In this document: piece by piece, positions 13,968 through 22,892 of the stretch
Position numbering within the stretch: the first letter of the stretch is position 1
How the letters are laid out: every line of letters begins with the position of its first letter
Position numbers and translations under genes: made by a program
IMG/VR virus record: IMGVR_UViG_3300027573_000076
Coordinates: 1 to 37,438 of that record
DNA from: a virus
Strand: one strand, 5' to 3'
DNA: 37,438 bases
The notes under the pieces: generated by a model
What the model saw: only the letters and a program-made list of their open reading frames with translations
What the model was told of the DNA's origin: nothing
Database searches by the model: none

Positions 13968-14488
13968 ACTAAGTCAGGAAAGGAGTTAATTCTATTCAGC
14001 CAGCCTTTCAGGAAGACCTTTAACGCTGGCTTGCGTTCGGATAGGTCAATATAAAACTGAGCCCTTGCAGCTTTAAATTGATTGTAGAGGCTGATTTCGT
14101 CGGCCCCATTGATCGCAGCAAGTGTCTTATCACCCAGTGCCCCGTCATCTTTTTGAACCAAAATTCTTTGGATCAGCTTTATAGCCTGACCTCCAATGTT
14201 CACGTACCCGTCGAAAAGGATACCAGCTATGGCCTGTGATTCGATTTTATCACCCTGCATTTTATCCCAGAACTTTCTTTTATAGACTTCTTTGGCTTGA
14301 TCTTCGGTAAGGTTTTTAATATCAACATCGCCTTCTCCATCCCCGTCAAGGTCTACCATCCCGTCTATTTTACCATCGAGCCGGTCAGTTATTCCCCGGT
14401 TTGTTTCGCCGCCTGGATCTGCGGAATGATTTACGTACCCGCCTTCATGTGCTAGAACTCGCGGAATTTCTATTTCAAATTTTGCCAT
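13964..14488 (-). CDS. GH108 N-acetylmuramidase endolysin
   Basis: 174 residues from the ATG whose first base is 14488; a start six codons earlier would overlap the previous gene. The motif LAHEGGYVNHSADPGGETNRGIT is the GH108 signature, with catalytic Glu15 in HEGG. The C-terminal ILVQKDDGALGDKTLAAIN resembles the peptidoglycan-binding PG_binding_3 domain. Between them is an unusual acidic stretch, DLDGDGEGDVDI, that looks like a calcium-binding EF-hand-type loop. It would cleave the glycan strands of the cell wall at lysis. Confidence 0.85.
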   Translation of the reverse strand: MAKFEIEIPRVLAHEGGYVNHSADPGGETNRGITDRLDGKIDGMVDLDGDGEGDVDIKNLTEDQAKEVYKRKFWDKMQGDKIESQAIAGILFDGYVNIGGQAIKLIQRILVQKDDGALGDKTLAAINGADEISLYNQFKAARAQFYIDLSERKPALKVFLKGWLNRINSFPDLV

Positions 14489-14489
14489 G

Positions 14490-14702
14490 TTATTTCTTTT
14501 TCTCAACCACCGTTAACCTCACTTCATGGTCCACTAGTTTATCATCGTGGATATCCTGCTTCCTTACGAGTCTATTTAATATTCTCACAAGTAAATATCC
14601 AAGAATACCCATAAGGGTAGCCATCACCCATCCGGGATCTATATGCCAGCCGGTTGACTCTGTAGCCTTAACGATTTGCGCAAGTATCATCGTCGTTTCC
14701 AT
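14490..14702 (-). CDS. small membrane protein with charged C-terminus, holin/spanin-like
   Basis: A 70-residue protein with one membrane segment (WVMATLMGILGYLLVRIL, about 25-42). A charged, possibly coiled-coil tail (LVRKQDIHDDKLVDHEVRLTVVEKKK) follows. This type-III-holin- or Rz-like layout next to the muramidase suggests a lysis role. The stop lies one base before the muramidase start, and the start overlaps the next upstream gene by 16 bases. Confidence 0.55.
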   Translation of the reverse strand: METTMILAQIVKATESTGWHIDPGWVMATLMGILGYLLVRILNRLVRKQDIHDDKLVDHEVRLTVVEKKK

Positions 14703-15115
14703 ATCACATCATAAAGTAAAAACATTATCGGGAGGCCGACCATCTTCGCCAAAGTCAAGTCTATTGGCAGCGGGAACCGTCCGAAGTGGATCGACATTTG
14801 CGCCTCGTTGTATGTCAAAAAGTACTCTCCAAACTGGATGGCCTGAATCACAAACCATATGTGGAATATCATCTTGTACTCGCCGAACACTTTCATCCAT
14901 ACTCTTATATAAATCAACATCACTATATTCAAGCAAATACCACCGATGTAGCTCGGCCAGCTTATCTCCTGCTCAGAAAACCAGAACAATTTATACACGG
15001 GTATTTTGTTCGGGTCGTCATAAATAAAACTATCCGGGTGTAGCTGCCACAAGTACCGGATAATTAAAGTCGAAAGGAGAAGCCATACTAAATTCCTTCG
15101 CTGCCTTTCCGTCAT
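14687..15115 (-). CDS. four-span membrane protein in the lysis cassette
   Basis: A 142-residue protein with hydrophobic segments at about 8-24, 55-73, 80-100 and 120-138 (for example YIGGICLNIVMLIYI and LAKMVGLPIMFLLYDV). It has short cytoplasmic charged ends. It starts at an ATG overlapping the previous stop (ATGA). No family was recognised; a holin or antiholin role is inferred from position. Confidence 0.55.
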   Translation of the reverse strand: MTERQRRNLVWLLLSTLIIRYLWQLHPDSFIYDDPNKIPVYKLFWFSEQEISWPSYIGGICLNIVMLIYIRVWMKVFGEYKMIFHIWFVIQAIQFGEYFLTYNEAQMSIHFGRFPLPIDLTLAKMVGLPIMFLLYDVIWKRR

Positions 15116-15207
15116 CCGCCACCAGGTGGTTTCGTTGGAGGCTTAGGAGGGTTTTCAGAGCTTGTTGAAACTTTCGGTTTCTTAATCTTTTTCTTTGACT
15201 TTGCCAT
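15112..15207 (-). CDS. 31-residue basic, proline-rich peptide
   Basis: The sequence begins with a lysine-rich run (MAKSKKKIKKPK) and ends in PPKPPTKPPGGG. The stop overlaps the start of the next gene (ATGA). Its first 26 bases overlap the end of the preceding small membrane gene. Translation is plausible from the coupled layout. Confidence 0.4.
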   Translation of the reverse strand: MAKSKKKIKKPKVSTSSENPPKPPTKPPGGG

Positions 15208-15334
15208 TTTTGCGGTGTTTGTAGTTCGTTAACTCATTGCGGGATTTCATAAGCAGCCAATTCCAAACGAATATGGCCAGCCTATACCCGCCATAAGTTA
15301 CTGAAAATGCCACTAAGGCCGCTAGTATCTGCAT
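15182..15334 (-). CDS. 50-residue single-span membrane protein
   Basis: One N-terminal hydrophobic span (MQILAALVAFSVTYGGYRLAIFVWNWLL, about 3-28) is followed by a basic tail (YKHRKNGKVKEKD). The layout resembles small spanin or pinholin-like proteins in lysis cassettes. It lies six bases after the previous gene at 15341-15550. Confidence 0.5.
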   Translation of the reverse strand: MQILAALVAFSVTYGGYRLAIFVWNWLLMKSRNELTNYKHRKNGKVKEKD

Positions 15335-15340
15335 TGGTTT

Positions 15341-15550
15341 TTATTCTGCTTTCTCCGTGTCCTGCCTTAGATTTACAACTACATCATTATCGCGGATGGT
15401 AATTCGTTCCACTTTCGAGGCGTCTACATCAGCCCCGGCAATCACGAATGTTAAAATGTCTTTTTCTTCTTTAAGGATAGCGTTTTTCTTCGCTATGATT
15501 TCGTTGATAATCTTGATTTGGCCGGGTGATACTGGTATAATTTTTTCCAT
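15341..15550 (-). CDS. hypothetical small protein
   Basis: A 69-residue protein: a helical N-terminal half (QIKIINEIIAKKNAILKEEKD), then short beta strands (FVIAGADVDASKVERITI) and an acidic end. It lies two bases after the preceding gene. No motif was recognised; it may be a tail-fibre or lysis accessory protein. Confidence 0.5.
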   Translation of the reverse strand: MEKIIPVSPGQIKIINEIIAKKNAILKEEKDILTFVIAGADVDASKVERITIRDNDVVVNLRQDTEKAE

Positions 15551-15552
15551 AA

Positions 15553-15945
15553 TTAAATGTAATTTTTCCCAACCTTCACCAAGTAATCTGTTACTAGGTA
15601 GTTTATGTGACTGTCTGCGTTAAGATACCCGGCGACATTCTCGACAAGCGTCGAGCCTACAGCGTTGTCTTTAAAATTAAAGTCCCTCACTGTCATTCTC
15701 AACATCATAAATTCAATCAGGCTTGTGTCTGAACTTACGATAGGAAGATTATTTTGAATGTTACGCGCCGCTGCGATCATATACATTGCTTCCAATGACG
15801 CCGCAGACGTTTGGTCAACCTGATAAGCAACGCCACCCGTCGCTGTTCCGTCAAAAATCCTATTCACAAGATATACTCTAAATGCCACGCTGTCTGTGGT
15901 TTTCAGGGTATTCTTTTCCGCTTCTGTTAATGCTACTACTGCCAT
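15553..15945 (-). CDS. hypothetical structural/tail accessory protein
   Basis: A 130-residue protein with helical segments (TEAEKNTLKTTDSVAFRVYL, SLEAMYMIAAARNIQNNL) and a C-terminal region with many Asn and Val. It is located directly after the tail fibre, where fibre chaperones or accessory proteins often sit. No motif was recognised. Confidence 0.5.
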   Translation of the reverse strand: MAVVALTEAEKNTLKTTDSVAFRVYLVNRIFDGTATGGVAYQVDQTSAASLEAMYMIAAARNIQNNLPIVSSDTSLIEFMMLRMTVRDFNFKDNAVGSTLVENVAGYLNADSHINYLVTDYLVKVGKNYI

Positions 15946-15975
15946 TTTATTTCGGTCGTTTTAAAGTTTTATTTT

Positions 15976-17853
15976 TTAGTTTAAGTCAATTATTCTGTAA
16001 TACACTACTATCTGTGCTGTGCTGTCGCCTACCGTTGCATCTGTTGCTGTTCCGGCGATAAGCCCTATTGATAAGGCCCCGTTTATTTGACTAGCGATGG
16101 TTGTTTGCATACTGGTTAGTTGTGGCCACCTAGCTGAATACAACCCTGCTGTATTTAATACTGTGACCAACGGTGATGGCTGGGTAATAGCAGTGGCCCC
16201 AAGACGAAAGCCAAATGATCCAGTGGCCCCAGTAAAATCAAACTGAACCGTCCCGTAAATATGCCTATAGTACATGAATACAGGTTCAATAAGCAAACCA
16301 GCGCCGGGGGCCGCTAATAGTGTTATACCTGAATTGGGCATGGTCTTTATTTCTGCTGCTGTCGCTGTGTATTCAAGTCTTGTAAGTCCGGCAAAACTAT
16401 CTAGTTGCCTTACTTCAATGTTACCGCTACCGTCTCTTGTAAGAAATTCAGTATTGGTATTATCAGTTGTTGGTGTTGTGGTAATTTGAATAACCCCGGT
16501 AGATTTTATTCTGAACATTTCAGCAGCAGCAGCCCCGGCGGCCATGAGTTTAAAGGATAAATCGAAGTCCTCAGATGCTCCCGTAACATCCGTAGTAATT
16601 GCTTCTATGGTTGCCCCTATCTCATTGTTCGCGGCGGAGGTTTCCACTTCAAATTCTATTCCGACACCTATCCCCGCAGCTGGTGTACCGGTGGAGGTTG
16701 ACGTTATTCTGAATAATTGAGTCACGGTATTCGTCGCGGCATTGTCTGACTCTGCATGCAGTTGCCGATCTGGTGTCGCTGTGCCTATACCTAAGAAACC
16801 GGTAGACAATAAAACCAACCTATCTGTACCGTTAGTAAATCCCAAATGATCGGTAGCAGTAGATTTATACACCTGCCAAAACTGACCCGCTGTCCCAATA
16901 TTATTTTCTACAAATTCTAAGAACGGAGTTTGCCCGGTCGCTGCATTGATCCTTAGTATAGCGTTGGTGGCTGAAGCTGCATTTATTTGTATCTGCCTGC
17001 CGCTAACTGGCGATCCCCCTATCCCTAATTCTCCCGCGCTAGTGAATCGAAACTTTTCAGCAGCAGCGGCCCCAGCCAACATTAATTTAAGGCGTAAATC
17101 AAAATTCTCACTACCTGCCGTGCCCGATGCCCAAACAGCCTCAAGAATTGCACCTATTTCATTATTCGCTGATGCTGTCTGAACTTCAAACTCCATACCC
17201 ACACCAATTCCGGTTGCGTGTACTCCTGACGCTGTGTGCGTGATTCTATTAGTATAGGTTACCGAACTAGGTGACGCGTCGTCAACCTCAACATGAAATT
17301 TTCTATCCGCTGAAGCTGTCCCTATACCTATGCTTGTGCTGTTTTGAATAATTACAGAATCATTCAAAGATGTTGCAGACGCGGCTTTTGGAATAGCGTT
17401 AGTTGAAAGGCCAGAGATACCACCACCACCAACAACCCTGCCTAGTATCTGGAGGTTGGTGCCATCGTAGGCAAGCGCATAAATTTGAGCCGCCGCAATA
17501 TCTCCTGCCACCAAGGCATCCGCGCCGTTTTTAATAATGCTTTTCGCTCCGAGCGTATTAAGGTTAAGCGTTGCCGCTCCGGTGTTGGCGTTGGTGAATT
17601 TGATGTAGTAAACATCACCGGAAGTATACGCGGCTAGTACAGGCGTTAGTGATGCAGTGTATGTGTCAGTGCCGGAAGCTGTGGCTAAATACTTTTTGTA
17701 AATATCATCTTTAACGTTAAGGTAGGAATCTCTTATATCCTGCCCAAACTGTCTCATGTCGCCCTCACTTATCTGCCCCGTGGTGTTATCGGGAAAGGTT
17801 GTGCCAGAGCTTCCGTATAAATTGCCAAATGATGTACTGCCTAATTGACTCAT
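15976..17853 (-). CDS. tail fibre protein with an internal duplication
   Basis: A 625-residue protein rich in Ala, Gly, Thr and Asn, with little charge, typical of trimeric fibres. The N-terminal 45 residues (FPDNTTGQISEGDMRQFGQD) probably attach to the tail. About residues 55-145 form a beta-rich module (YTSGDVYYIKFTNANTGAAT). Two related blocks follow: about 175-273 (GIGTASADRKFHVEVDDA to FRFTSAG) and 355-453 (GIGTATPDRQLHAESDNA to FRIKSTG), sharing NNEIGA-x-xEA and AGAAAAE-x-FR. The region from about 475 on, with many aromatic residues, would be the receptor-binding tip. It likely determines host range. Confidence 0.75.
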   Translation of the reverse strand: MSQLGSTSFGNLYGSSGTTFPDNTTGQISEGDMRQFGQDIRDSYLNVKDDIYKKYLATASGTDTYTASLTPVLAAYTSGDVYYIKFTNANTGAATLNLNTLGAKSIIKNGADALVAGDIAAAQIYALAYDGTNLQILGRVVGGGGISGLSTNAIPKAASATSLNDSVIIQNSTSIGIGTASADRKFHVEVDDASPSSVTYTNRITHTASGVHATGIGVGMEFEVQTASANNEIGAILEAVWASGTAGSENFDLRLKLMLAGAAAAEKFRFTSAGELGIGGSPVSGRQIQINAASATNAILRINAATGQTPFLEFVENNIGTAGQFWQVYKSTATDHLGFTNGTDRLVLLSTGFLGIGTATPDRQLHAESDNAATNTVTQLFRITSTSTGTPAAGIGVGIEFEVETSAANNEIGATIEAITTDVTGASEDFDLSFKLMAAGAAAAEMFRIKSTGVIQITTTPTTDNTNTEFLTRDGSGNIEVRQLDSFAGLTRLEYTATAAEIKTMPNSGITLLAAPGAGLLIEPVFMYYRHIYGTVQFDFTGATGSFGFRLGATAITQPSPLVTVLNTAGLYSARWPQLTSMQTTIASQINGALSIGLIAGTATDATVGDSTAQIVVYYRIIDLN

Positions 17854-17859
17854 ATTATT

Positions 17860-20766
17860 TTAATCATAACCTCCACCAAACCCAATCGTAAAACCCGAAC
17901 TAAACGAAGACCCGCCGCCACTCTCTGTATAATCTATCAGCTCCAAAAACTCACCGTTGAATCTGTTGTTCAATTCGTCAATGCTTCCACTGATCGGCAG
18001 ATACTTTCTGTCGTCATCATTCGTCATTGAAAAAACATCAAGGAAAGTAAACGGCCTGTTCGGGCTGTAAAGACTTCCTGTAATTTTCTGCCAGGATCTC
18101 GCATACTGTACCGCTAATTGTCTGGATAGAGTAAGATGTAAAGACGTTTCTTCCGCGACTCCATCACGCGCCCAAATTTCATAACCAACCCCGTTAACGT
18201 CTCTGAAGTAGCCAGCGTAAAGAATATCTGCCGATAAAATATTTGTCGTTTGTGATGAACTACCACTTATTCCAAAAAAGAAAAGTGTGGTGATAAGACT
18301 TTGATAACTTCCGTGTGTTACTTCTTTTTCAAGTATGGCTGTATTCCTTGACTCTGCTGGAACTTCACGAACGATTGTATCTACTGACTGTTCACCGTTG
18401 GTAAGGAACTCGCAGGTTACTTTATCAAGCCAGAAAGGCGTAGTAAAACTTCCTGTAAGGATTATTTTTGAAACCCTTGTTTTCCTGATCCACTGCCGGG
18501 GATTATCAACCGCATGGTAATCGTCGGGCCTTAAAATAGTCGGGCTGCTTTCTGCATCGGTGTTATCTTCAAGTTCATAGTATTCCAAGTAAGATGATCC
18601 GCCGGGTGTTGTTTGTACTTCTGAGCGTGTGCCTGTTGGTAAAATGAAATCACCCGCATCAAACGTAGGCCGCGCTTTAAGGTCAGCGTAAGCTATGTAT
18701 TCAGAATGATAAATGTAGCTGTGGTAAATACGGGCCGTTAAATCAAAGCCTGATGTAGCATCGGCGTGAGGTTGTGGCGCTGTAATTTCCGTTTCAAGGA
18801 ATTTATCGAACTCGGTGACAAATACCGTAATGATATTAACCGCTGTCGTCCATCCTCCGCCAGCGGTTAAATAGTAATCACCATACCGTACAATTATTCT
18901 TACTTTTTGGTACGGAATATTTATGGTTTGGGTGATGTACTCTAATGCTACATTGATCGTACCAACAACCGGGGCCGGGACTTTGTATCTGAATTTAAAC
19001 CTCAGACTATTCGCAGCGCCCATCTTCACCGTATACGTGTCGCTTAAAATGTAAGCCTCTCCGGTGTTTACTGTGATGTCATCCCCGCCGGTAATTTTCC
19101 AGGCTACGTTACTACTATCACCATCATTCACGCGTTCAAGTCCTGATGTCAGCACGTAGTCTGACTGAACTAATTGCCACCCGAAAGTGTCAACCTCACC
19201 TATGTAACCTATCCCTGTAACAAATCTATACTTCAACCGAAAATCACCGTTCTCGAAAATATTTTGTCGTAACCCGAGCTTGTAAAATATCCTCACCTTC
19301 CCGTAACCAGGACAAAGTTTCATGTAATGATTCACGTCAGATAGGACCGCTTTACCTGTTAAATCAGATCCAGGATTTACTATTTCTACAATTGGATCGT
19401 AACTGCTGTTGGATACGTAAACGCCATCAGAATCAAATTCCCGATAGTCGTACTCGTCGATCAATTCTTCAACTCTCAGAATATTCCATACAGCATTCTC
19501 TTGGAATAATCTTACACCAAACGGCTCAAGTATTTGCCTTAATACATAGTCACACGTAGGCGCTGCTTCGTGAATGTAATAAGTGTCAGTATCGACATAG
19601 GCTTGATCTAACGGGTCATCGGAATCAGTAGCGGCCATTGTTGTGGCGTAAAGATTGATTGCAACCCGTATGTTAATATTTAACCGCGTCTTTTTCAGAA
19701 TGAAGGCAATCAATTCAATCGCTTTCATACTCCCATTGAAAGGATCTCCACCATCTTGGATGAAAGGAAAATCTTTAAGTGATGGTAGGCCGTCAGTGGC
19801 GACAACTTTAACATAATACGGTGACGCCTTGTAATCTTCTTCGTACTGCTGTGGTAGAACTTTGTAAATTCCTTTCAGCACTCCATTGCGATAGAAGTAA
19901 GGCCGAAATTCTTCCGGATTGTTGGTGTAAATACTTTGAAATTGAAAGTTTGTTTCGCTGGTTAGTCCTATGGTTACACTTGTCGCTAATATAGTCTCAA
20001 ACTTATTTTCGCTTCCCTCTCCGCGAAGGTCACGCGTGAAAGCAATATCTGCCCCGATTACTTCCGTCACATCGCCTGTATAAGCGAACTTTGAAATGTC
20101 AATTCTGCAAACATGCCCGGCTAGTGAATCAAATTCAAGGCGGTTGAGCGGTCCGTATGCTTCAGTGAATCCGACCGTTACTAGAACGTTGGCGAAGCAG
20201 TTAAGAGCATCCCTAAAGTAAACACGGTATTGCCCAGGTAGTAGGCCTGAAATAGTAGCCACCCCTGCGACTACAGCGGTTCCTGTTCCGTCATTGTAAA
20301 CGAAATCAGAACCTAGTCGATACTGAACAAGCTCAGTACTTGATACACTCAAAGCTATTACTCCGTCTGATTCTGTTTCTCCTGTCGCTGGTGTTATTAC
20401 AGGCACCCCAATGATTTGTAGATTACAAGTAGGTGGATTAACCGCACATCCAGGGAAGTCAGGAAAACCAATCATCAACAAGTACGGAAATGACATACTA
20501 AGGTGAGCTGGTGAAATACTTGTCGTTCCATTACATACACCGTTAGGCACTAAGTACTGTTCTGTGTAAGTCGTTCCTGGAGCTATCGGAATGTCGTTAC
20601 CTGTAAAGATTTCGATTCCATTTTTAAAGACAGATAACCCGTCTGTAAATCCATGTGGTATTGGTGTGGCGTTATCGTAATAAAAAGTCAATTCATCGCC
20701 TGCCACAAACTCCCCGAAAGGGTTGGTGTCAATAAATTGGATTCTATGTACGAGTACGTCTGCCAT
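17860..20766 (-). CDS. large tail protein with SprB-repeat-like domain
   Basis: A 968-residue protein between the tape measure and the fibre, where baseplate or tail-tip proteins lie. About residues 113-198 form a beta-sandwich repeat ending GQYRVYFRDALNCFANVLVTV, close in pattern to the SprB/PKD-like repeats of Bacteroidota adhesins (G-x-Y-x-V-x-x-x-D-A-x-x-C). From about residue 205 (YGPLNRLEFDS) a long beta-rich part resembles tail-tip proteins. Regions with DYVLRQILEPFGVRLFQ suggest a structural hub. The last residues (FSSGFTIGFGGGYD) are Gly-rich. It probably joins the tail tip to the fibre and binds the host surface. Confidence 0.65.
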   Translation of the reverse strand: MADVLVHRIQFIDTNPFGEFVAGDELTFYYDNATPIPHGFTDGLSVFKNGIEIFTGNDIPIAPGTTYTEQYLVPNGVCNGTTSISPAHLSMSFPYLLMIGFPDFPGCAVNPPTCNLQIIGVPVITPATGETESDGVIALSVSSTELVQYRLGSDFVYNDGTGTAVVAGVATISGLLPGQYRVYFRDALNCFANVLVTVGFTEAYGPLNRLEFDSLAGHVCRIDISKFAYTGDVTEVIGADIAFTRDLRGEGSENKFETILATSVTIGLTSETNFQFQSIYTNNPEEFRPYFYRNGVLKGIYKVLPQQYEEDYKASPYYVKVVATDGLPSLKDFPFIQDGGDPFNGSMKAIELIAFILKKTRLNINIRVAINLYATTMAATDSDDPLDQAYVDTDTYYIHEAAPTCDYVLRQILEPFGVRLFQENAVWNILRVEELIDEYDYREFDSDGVYVSNSSYDPIVEIVNPGSDLTGKAVLSDVNHYMKLCPGYGKVRIFYKLGLRQNIFENGDFRLKYRFVTGIGYIGEVDTFGWQLVQSDYVLTSGLERVNDGDSSNVAWKITGGDDITVNTGEAYILSDTYTVKMGAANSLRFKFRYKVPAPVVGTINVALEYITQTINIPYQKVRIIVRYGDYYLTAGGGWTTAVNIITVFVTEFDKFLETEITAPQPHADATSGFDLTARIYHSYIYHSEYIAYADLKARPTFDAGDFILPTGTRSEVQTTPGGSSYLEYYELEDNTDAESSPTILRPDDYHAVDNPRQWIRKTRVSKIILTGSFTTPFWLDKVTCEFLTNGEQSVDTIVREVPAESRNTAILEKEVTHGSYQSLITTLFFFGISGSSSQTTNILSADILYAGYFRDVNGVGYEIWARDGVAEETSLHLTLSRQLAVQYARSWQKITGSLYSPNRPFTFLDVFSMTNDDDRKYLPISGSIDELNNRFNGEFLELIDYTESGGGSSFSSGFTIGFGGGYD

Positions 20767-22551
20767 TTATCCTACTGCTCTTGTGAATGTGTTACCCCTT
20801 TGATAGTTCAATAGCATTACCCATAAGTCCTGCCCTTTGATTACGGTGACAAGTTCCGGCGCTGAGTTTTGCATCGAGGTTCCTGTTCTCTGAAATTCAG
20901 AACGACTTGAAGAACTTGAAGCCGATCTATTGCTACTTGATAGGTCAGGTCTTTTATTTACAGTGGCATGTAGGACCGTTCCGGCAGCAACCAGGGCAGC
21001 CCCGGCGATGATCATGCCTGGCCCGGAAAATGATTTAAAAGCAATCTCACCCACGCCTGTGGCTATCAATGCGGCTCCAAACTGCTGCATGAATCCACCG
21101 ACGACCTTCAAAACTTCCTTACCGAATTTGGCGGTTCCGGCAGCGGCCTCACCTGCTGCTGCTGCAATTCCTGCGATGACATTTGAAATGCCTGGCCCGA
21201 TATCAATAAAACTCTGCTTTATCCCTTCTGTAGTTTTCAGCGCCTCCGCTAGCATCCTGCGCATTTGATAAAGGAAATTATCAACCGCTTCCATGTCTAT
21301 TAAGTCGGATTTACCTATCAATGCTTTCTGTGATTTCTCACCTGGCTTTTTCATCACCAGTTCTTCATTGATTATCTTTTTTATTCGTTCAAGTTTTTCA
21401 ATTCTCTTTTCAAGGGCAGCATCTTCAAAGGCGAGAAGCCTTAACCGTGTACTGTTTTGAACATCCGTTGTTTCAAATGTTTCATTTACCTCGTTCTGTT
21501 TCTTTTGGAGATAGTCAAGAGTTATAATGAGTTTTTCTAAACCTGTGTTTGTTCCTTTAATCCAGTTCGGTGTACTCCGTGGATCAAAAAGTATTCTTAT
21601 AACGTCTGTTGCTGGGTCTGTAATCTTTACCAGCTTAACACCAAGTCGGTCTGCCCACTCGGCTATTTCCTTTTGCATTTGTATGCTGGCAAGGCTTGCT
21701 GTTATTCTCCTATCAAGTGGTAAATTTTTTCTATTAGCTTCTAGTCTGTTGAATTGATCAACAAACTCTTTTAGTCCACGGCTTGTAGCATTCTTTTCTA
21801 ACGCCTCGTTGATCTGATCAACTAGTTTAACAAGGCTCTCCATCCAGGAGGTAACTTTTGTGTTATTTATAAGCCGGCCGATACTAACACCAACGTTATC
21901 CCATGAAGCTGCCAGTCTATCCATTTTGGTGGCCGCGTTATCAGAAAAGCCAGCCATGTTTTTAAGACTGTCTGCTGCAATTTCTCCAACTGCTTTTGCA
22001 ACCTGTCCGACCGTTGCGGCCTCTGTGCTGACGCCGCCTAACTTCTGACTAAGGGCAACGGCTGATATTCCTAAGTTGTCAAGTATTAATTTTGATTTAC
22101 GACCGATACCGGTTACGATTGAATCAACTAGGTAGTCTACAGATTGCCCGGTTTGCTGTGCGCGGAGCGTGGCGAACTCCAATAATTTCGGAAGGGCAGC
22201 TAATTCGATATCAAAGTTTGACGCCATTACAGCGCGTTTCATTAACTCTAATTCGGAAACGGTGTTACCTGTCGCCTCCTTCAAATCCTTCATTAGGGCG
22301 ACTGAATTAGGAAGCCGACTAAAGGCAGCGGCTACCCCTTCAGCCTGCCCGGCTAATTTAGAGACAGCTATTCCAGCATCAAGTATTTGCTTGGCACCAA
22401 GACCAACACCGAGAACCGCCAATGATTTAGAAATCATCCCGGTGAATCGGCCTAGATTATTTTGAGTGTCCTTTAAAGCGCGATTAAACTCTGCGGTATT
22501 TGCAGAGATAATAACCGCCATTCTCGCCAGTACACTATTGCTTGCCGCCAC
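20767..22551 (-). CDS. tail tape measure protein
   Basis: A 594-residue protein. The N-terminal part (VLARMAVIISANTAEFNRALKDTQNN) matches phage tape-measure starts, and long alpha-helical stretches follow, with Ala/Gly-rich hydrophobic segments near residues 35-60 and 455-545. It starts at a GTG at 22551 and overlaps the upstream chaperone frame by 17 bases; an ATG at 22518 is an alternative. It sits next to a frameshifting chaperone pair, as tape measures do. The length would suit a tail of about 90 nm (using about 0.15 nm per residue), a rough estimate. Confidence 0.8.
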   Translation of the reverse strand: MAASNSVLARMAVIISANTAEFNRALKDTQNNLGRFTGMISKSLAVLGVGLGAKQILDAGIAVSKLAGQAEGVAAAFSRLPNSVALMKDLKEATGNTVSELELMKRAVMASNFDIELAALPKLLEFATLRAQQTGQSVDYLVDSIVTGIGRKSKLILDNLGISAVALSQKLGGVSTEAATVGQVAKAVGEIAADSLKNMAGFSDNAATKMDRLAASWDNVGVSIGRLINNTKVTSWMESLVKLVDQINEALEKNATSRGLKEFVDQFNRLEANRKNLPLDRRITASLASIQMQKEIAEWADRLGVKLVKITDPATDVIRILFDPRSTPNWIKGTNTGLEKLIITLDYLQKKQNEVNETFETTDVQNSTRLRLLAFEDAALEKRIEKLERIKKIINEELVMKKPGEKSQKALIGKSDLIDMEAVDNFLYQMRRMLAEALKTTEGIKQSFIDIGPGISNVIAGIAAAAGEAAAGTAKFGKEVLKVVGGFMQQFGAALIATGVGEIAFKSFSGPGMIIAGAALVAAGTVLHATVNKRPDLSSSNRSASSSSSRSEFQRTGTSMQNSAPELVTVIKGQDLWVMLLNYQRGNTFTRAVG

Positions 22552-22843
22552 TGTCTTTCTTTATTTTAGATCCCAACCTTGCTTTAGCTTCCTTAAAACC
22601 TATTTTTTCTTCTTTGATTTCAGATTGATCGGTTTTATCAAAACTCAATTTTATCAAGTCTGTCGGTTCAATTATGGTGTCATTCTTACCACGCATTACG
22701 TTTCTGATGGCAGCCCAAAGAATCCTCGTTTGATTCCATCCATTTTCAAACTGACTTTCTATTGTTTCAGATTGCTTATTGAACTTTTCGATATAGAGCA
22801 TGAGATCATAAAATGTCAGTTCTTCATACTCCCACGGCTTCAA
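22535..22843 (-). CDS. tail assembly chaperone, downstream (T) frame, made by -1 frameshift
   Basis: This frame has no ATG; the TTG at 22843 is the only conventional start in its beginning. It is open upstream to the slippery site and lies in the -1 frame relative to the preceding gene (22900-23238). With a -1 shift at 22918-22924 the product would be 234 residues: 107 of the upstream protein and 127 from this frame. The part seen here (KPWEYEELTFYDLMLYIEKF, then a charged C-terminus) resembles the G-T extension that loads the tape measure during tail assembly. The layout strongly favours a fusion rather than an independent gene. Confidence 0.75.
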   Translation of the reverse strand: MKPWEYEELTFYDLMLYIEKFNKQSETIESQFENGWNQTRILWAAIRNVMRGKNDTIIEPTDLIKLSFDKTDQSEIKEEKIGFKEAKARLGSKIKKDSGGKQ

Positions 22844-22892
22844 TCCACAATCAACAATTGCAAACTTTCTGAAATCAGGAAAGTCTAATACC

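Noticed and set aside
14401-15027. A 208-residue plus-strand open frame across the lysis genes
   Set aside because: It is antisense to the GH108 muramidase and its neighbours, which have clear family motifs. Its composition (Ser/Thr/Arg-rich) is that of a reverse-frame shadow.
22466-22888. A 140-residue plus-strand open frame over the chaperone and tape-measure junction
   Set aside because: It is antisense to the frameshift cassette and the tape measure start, and no motif or operon partner supports it.
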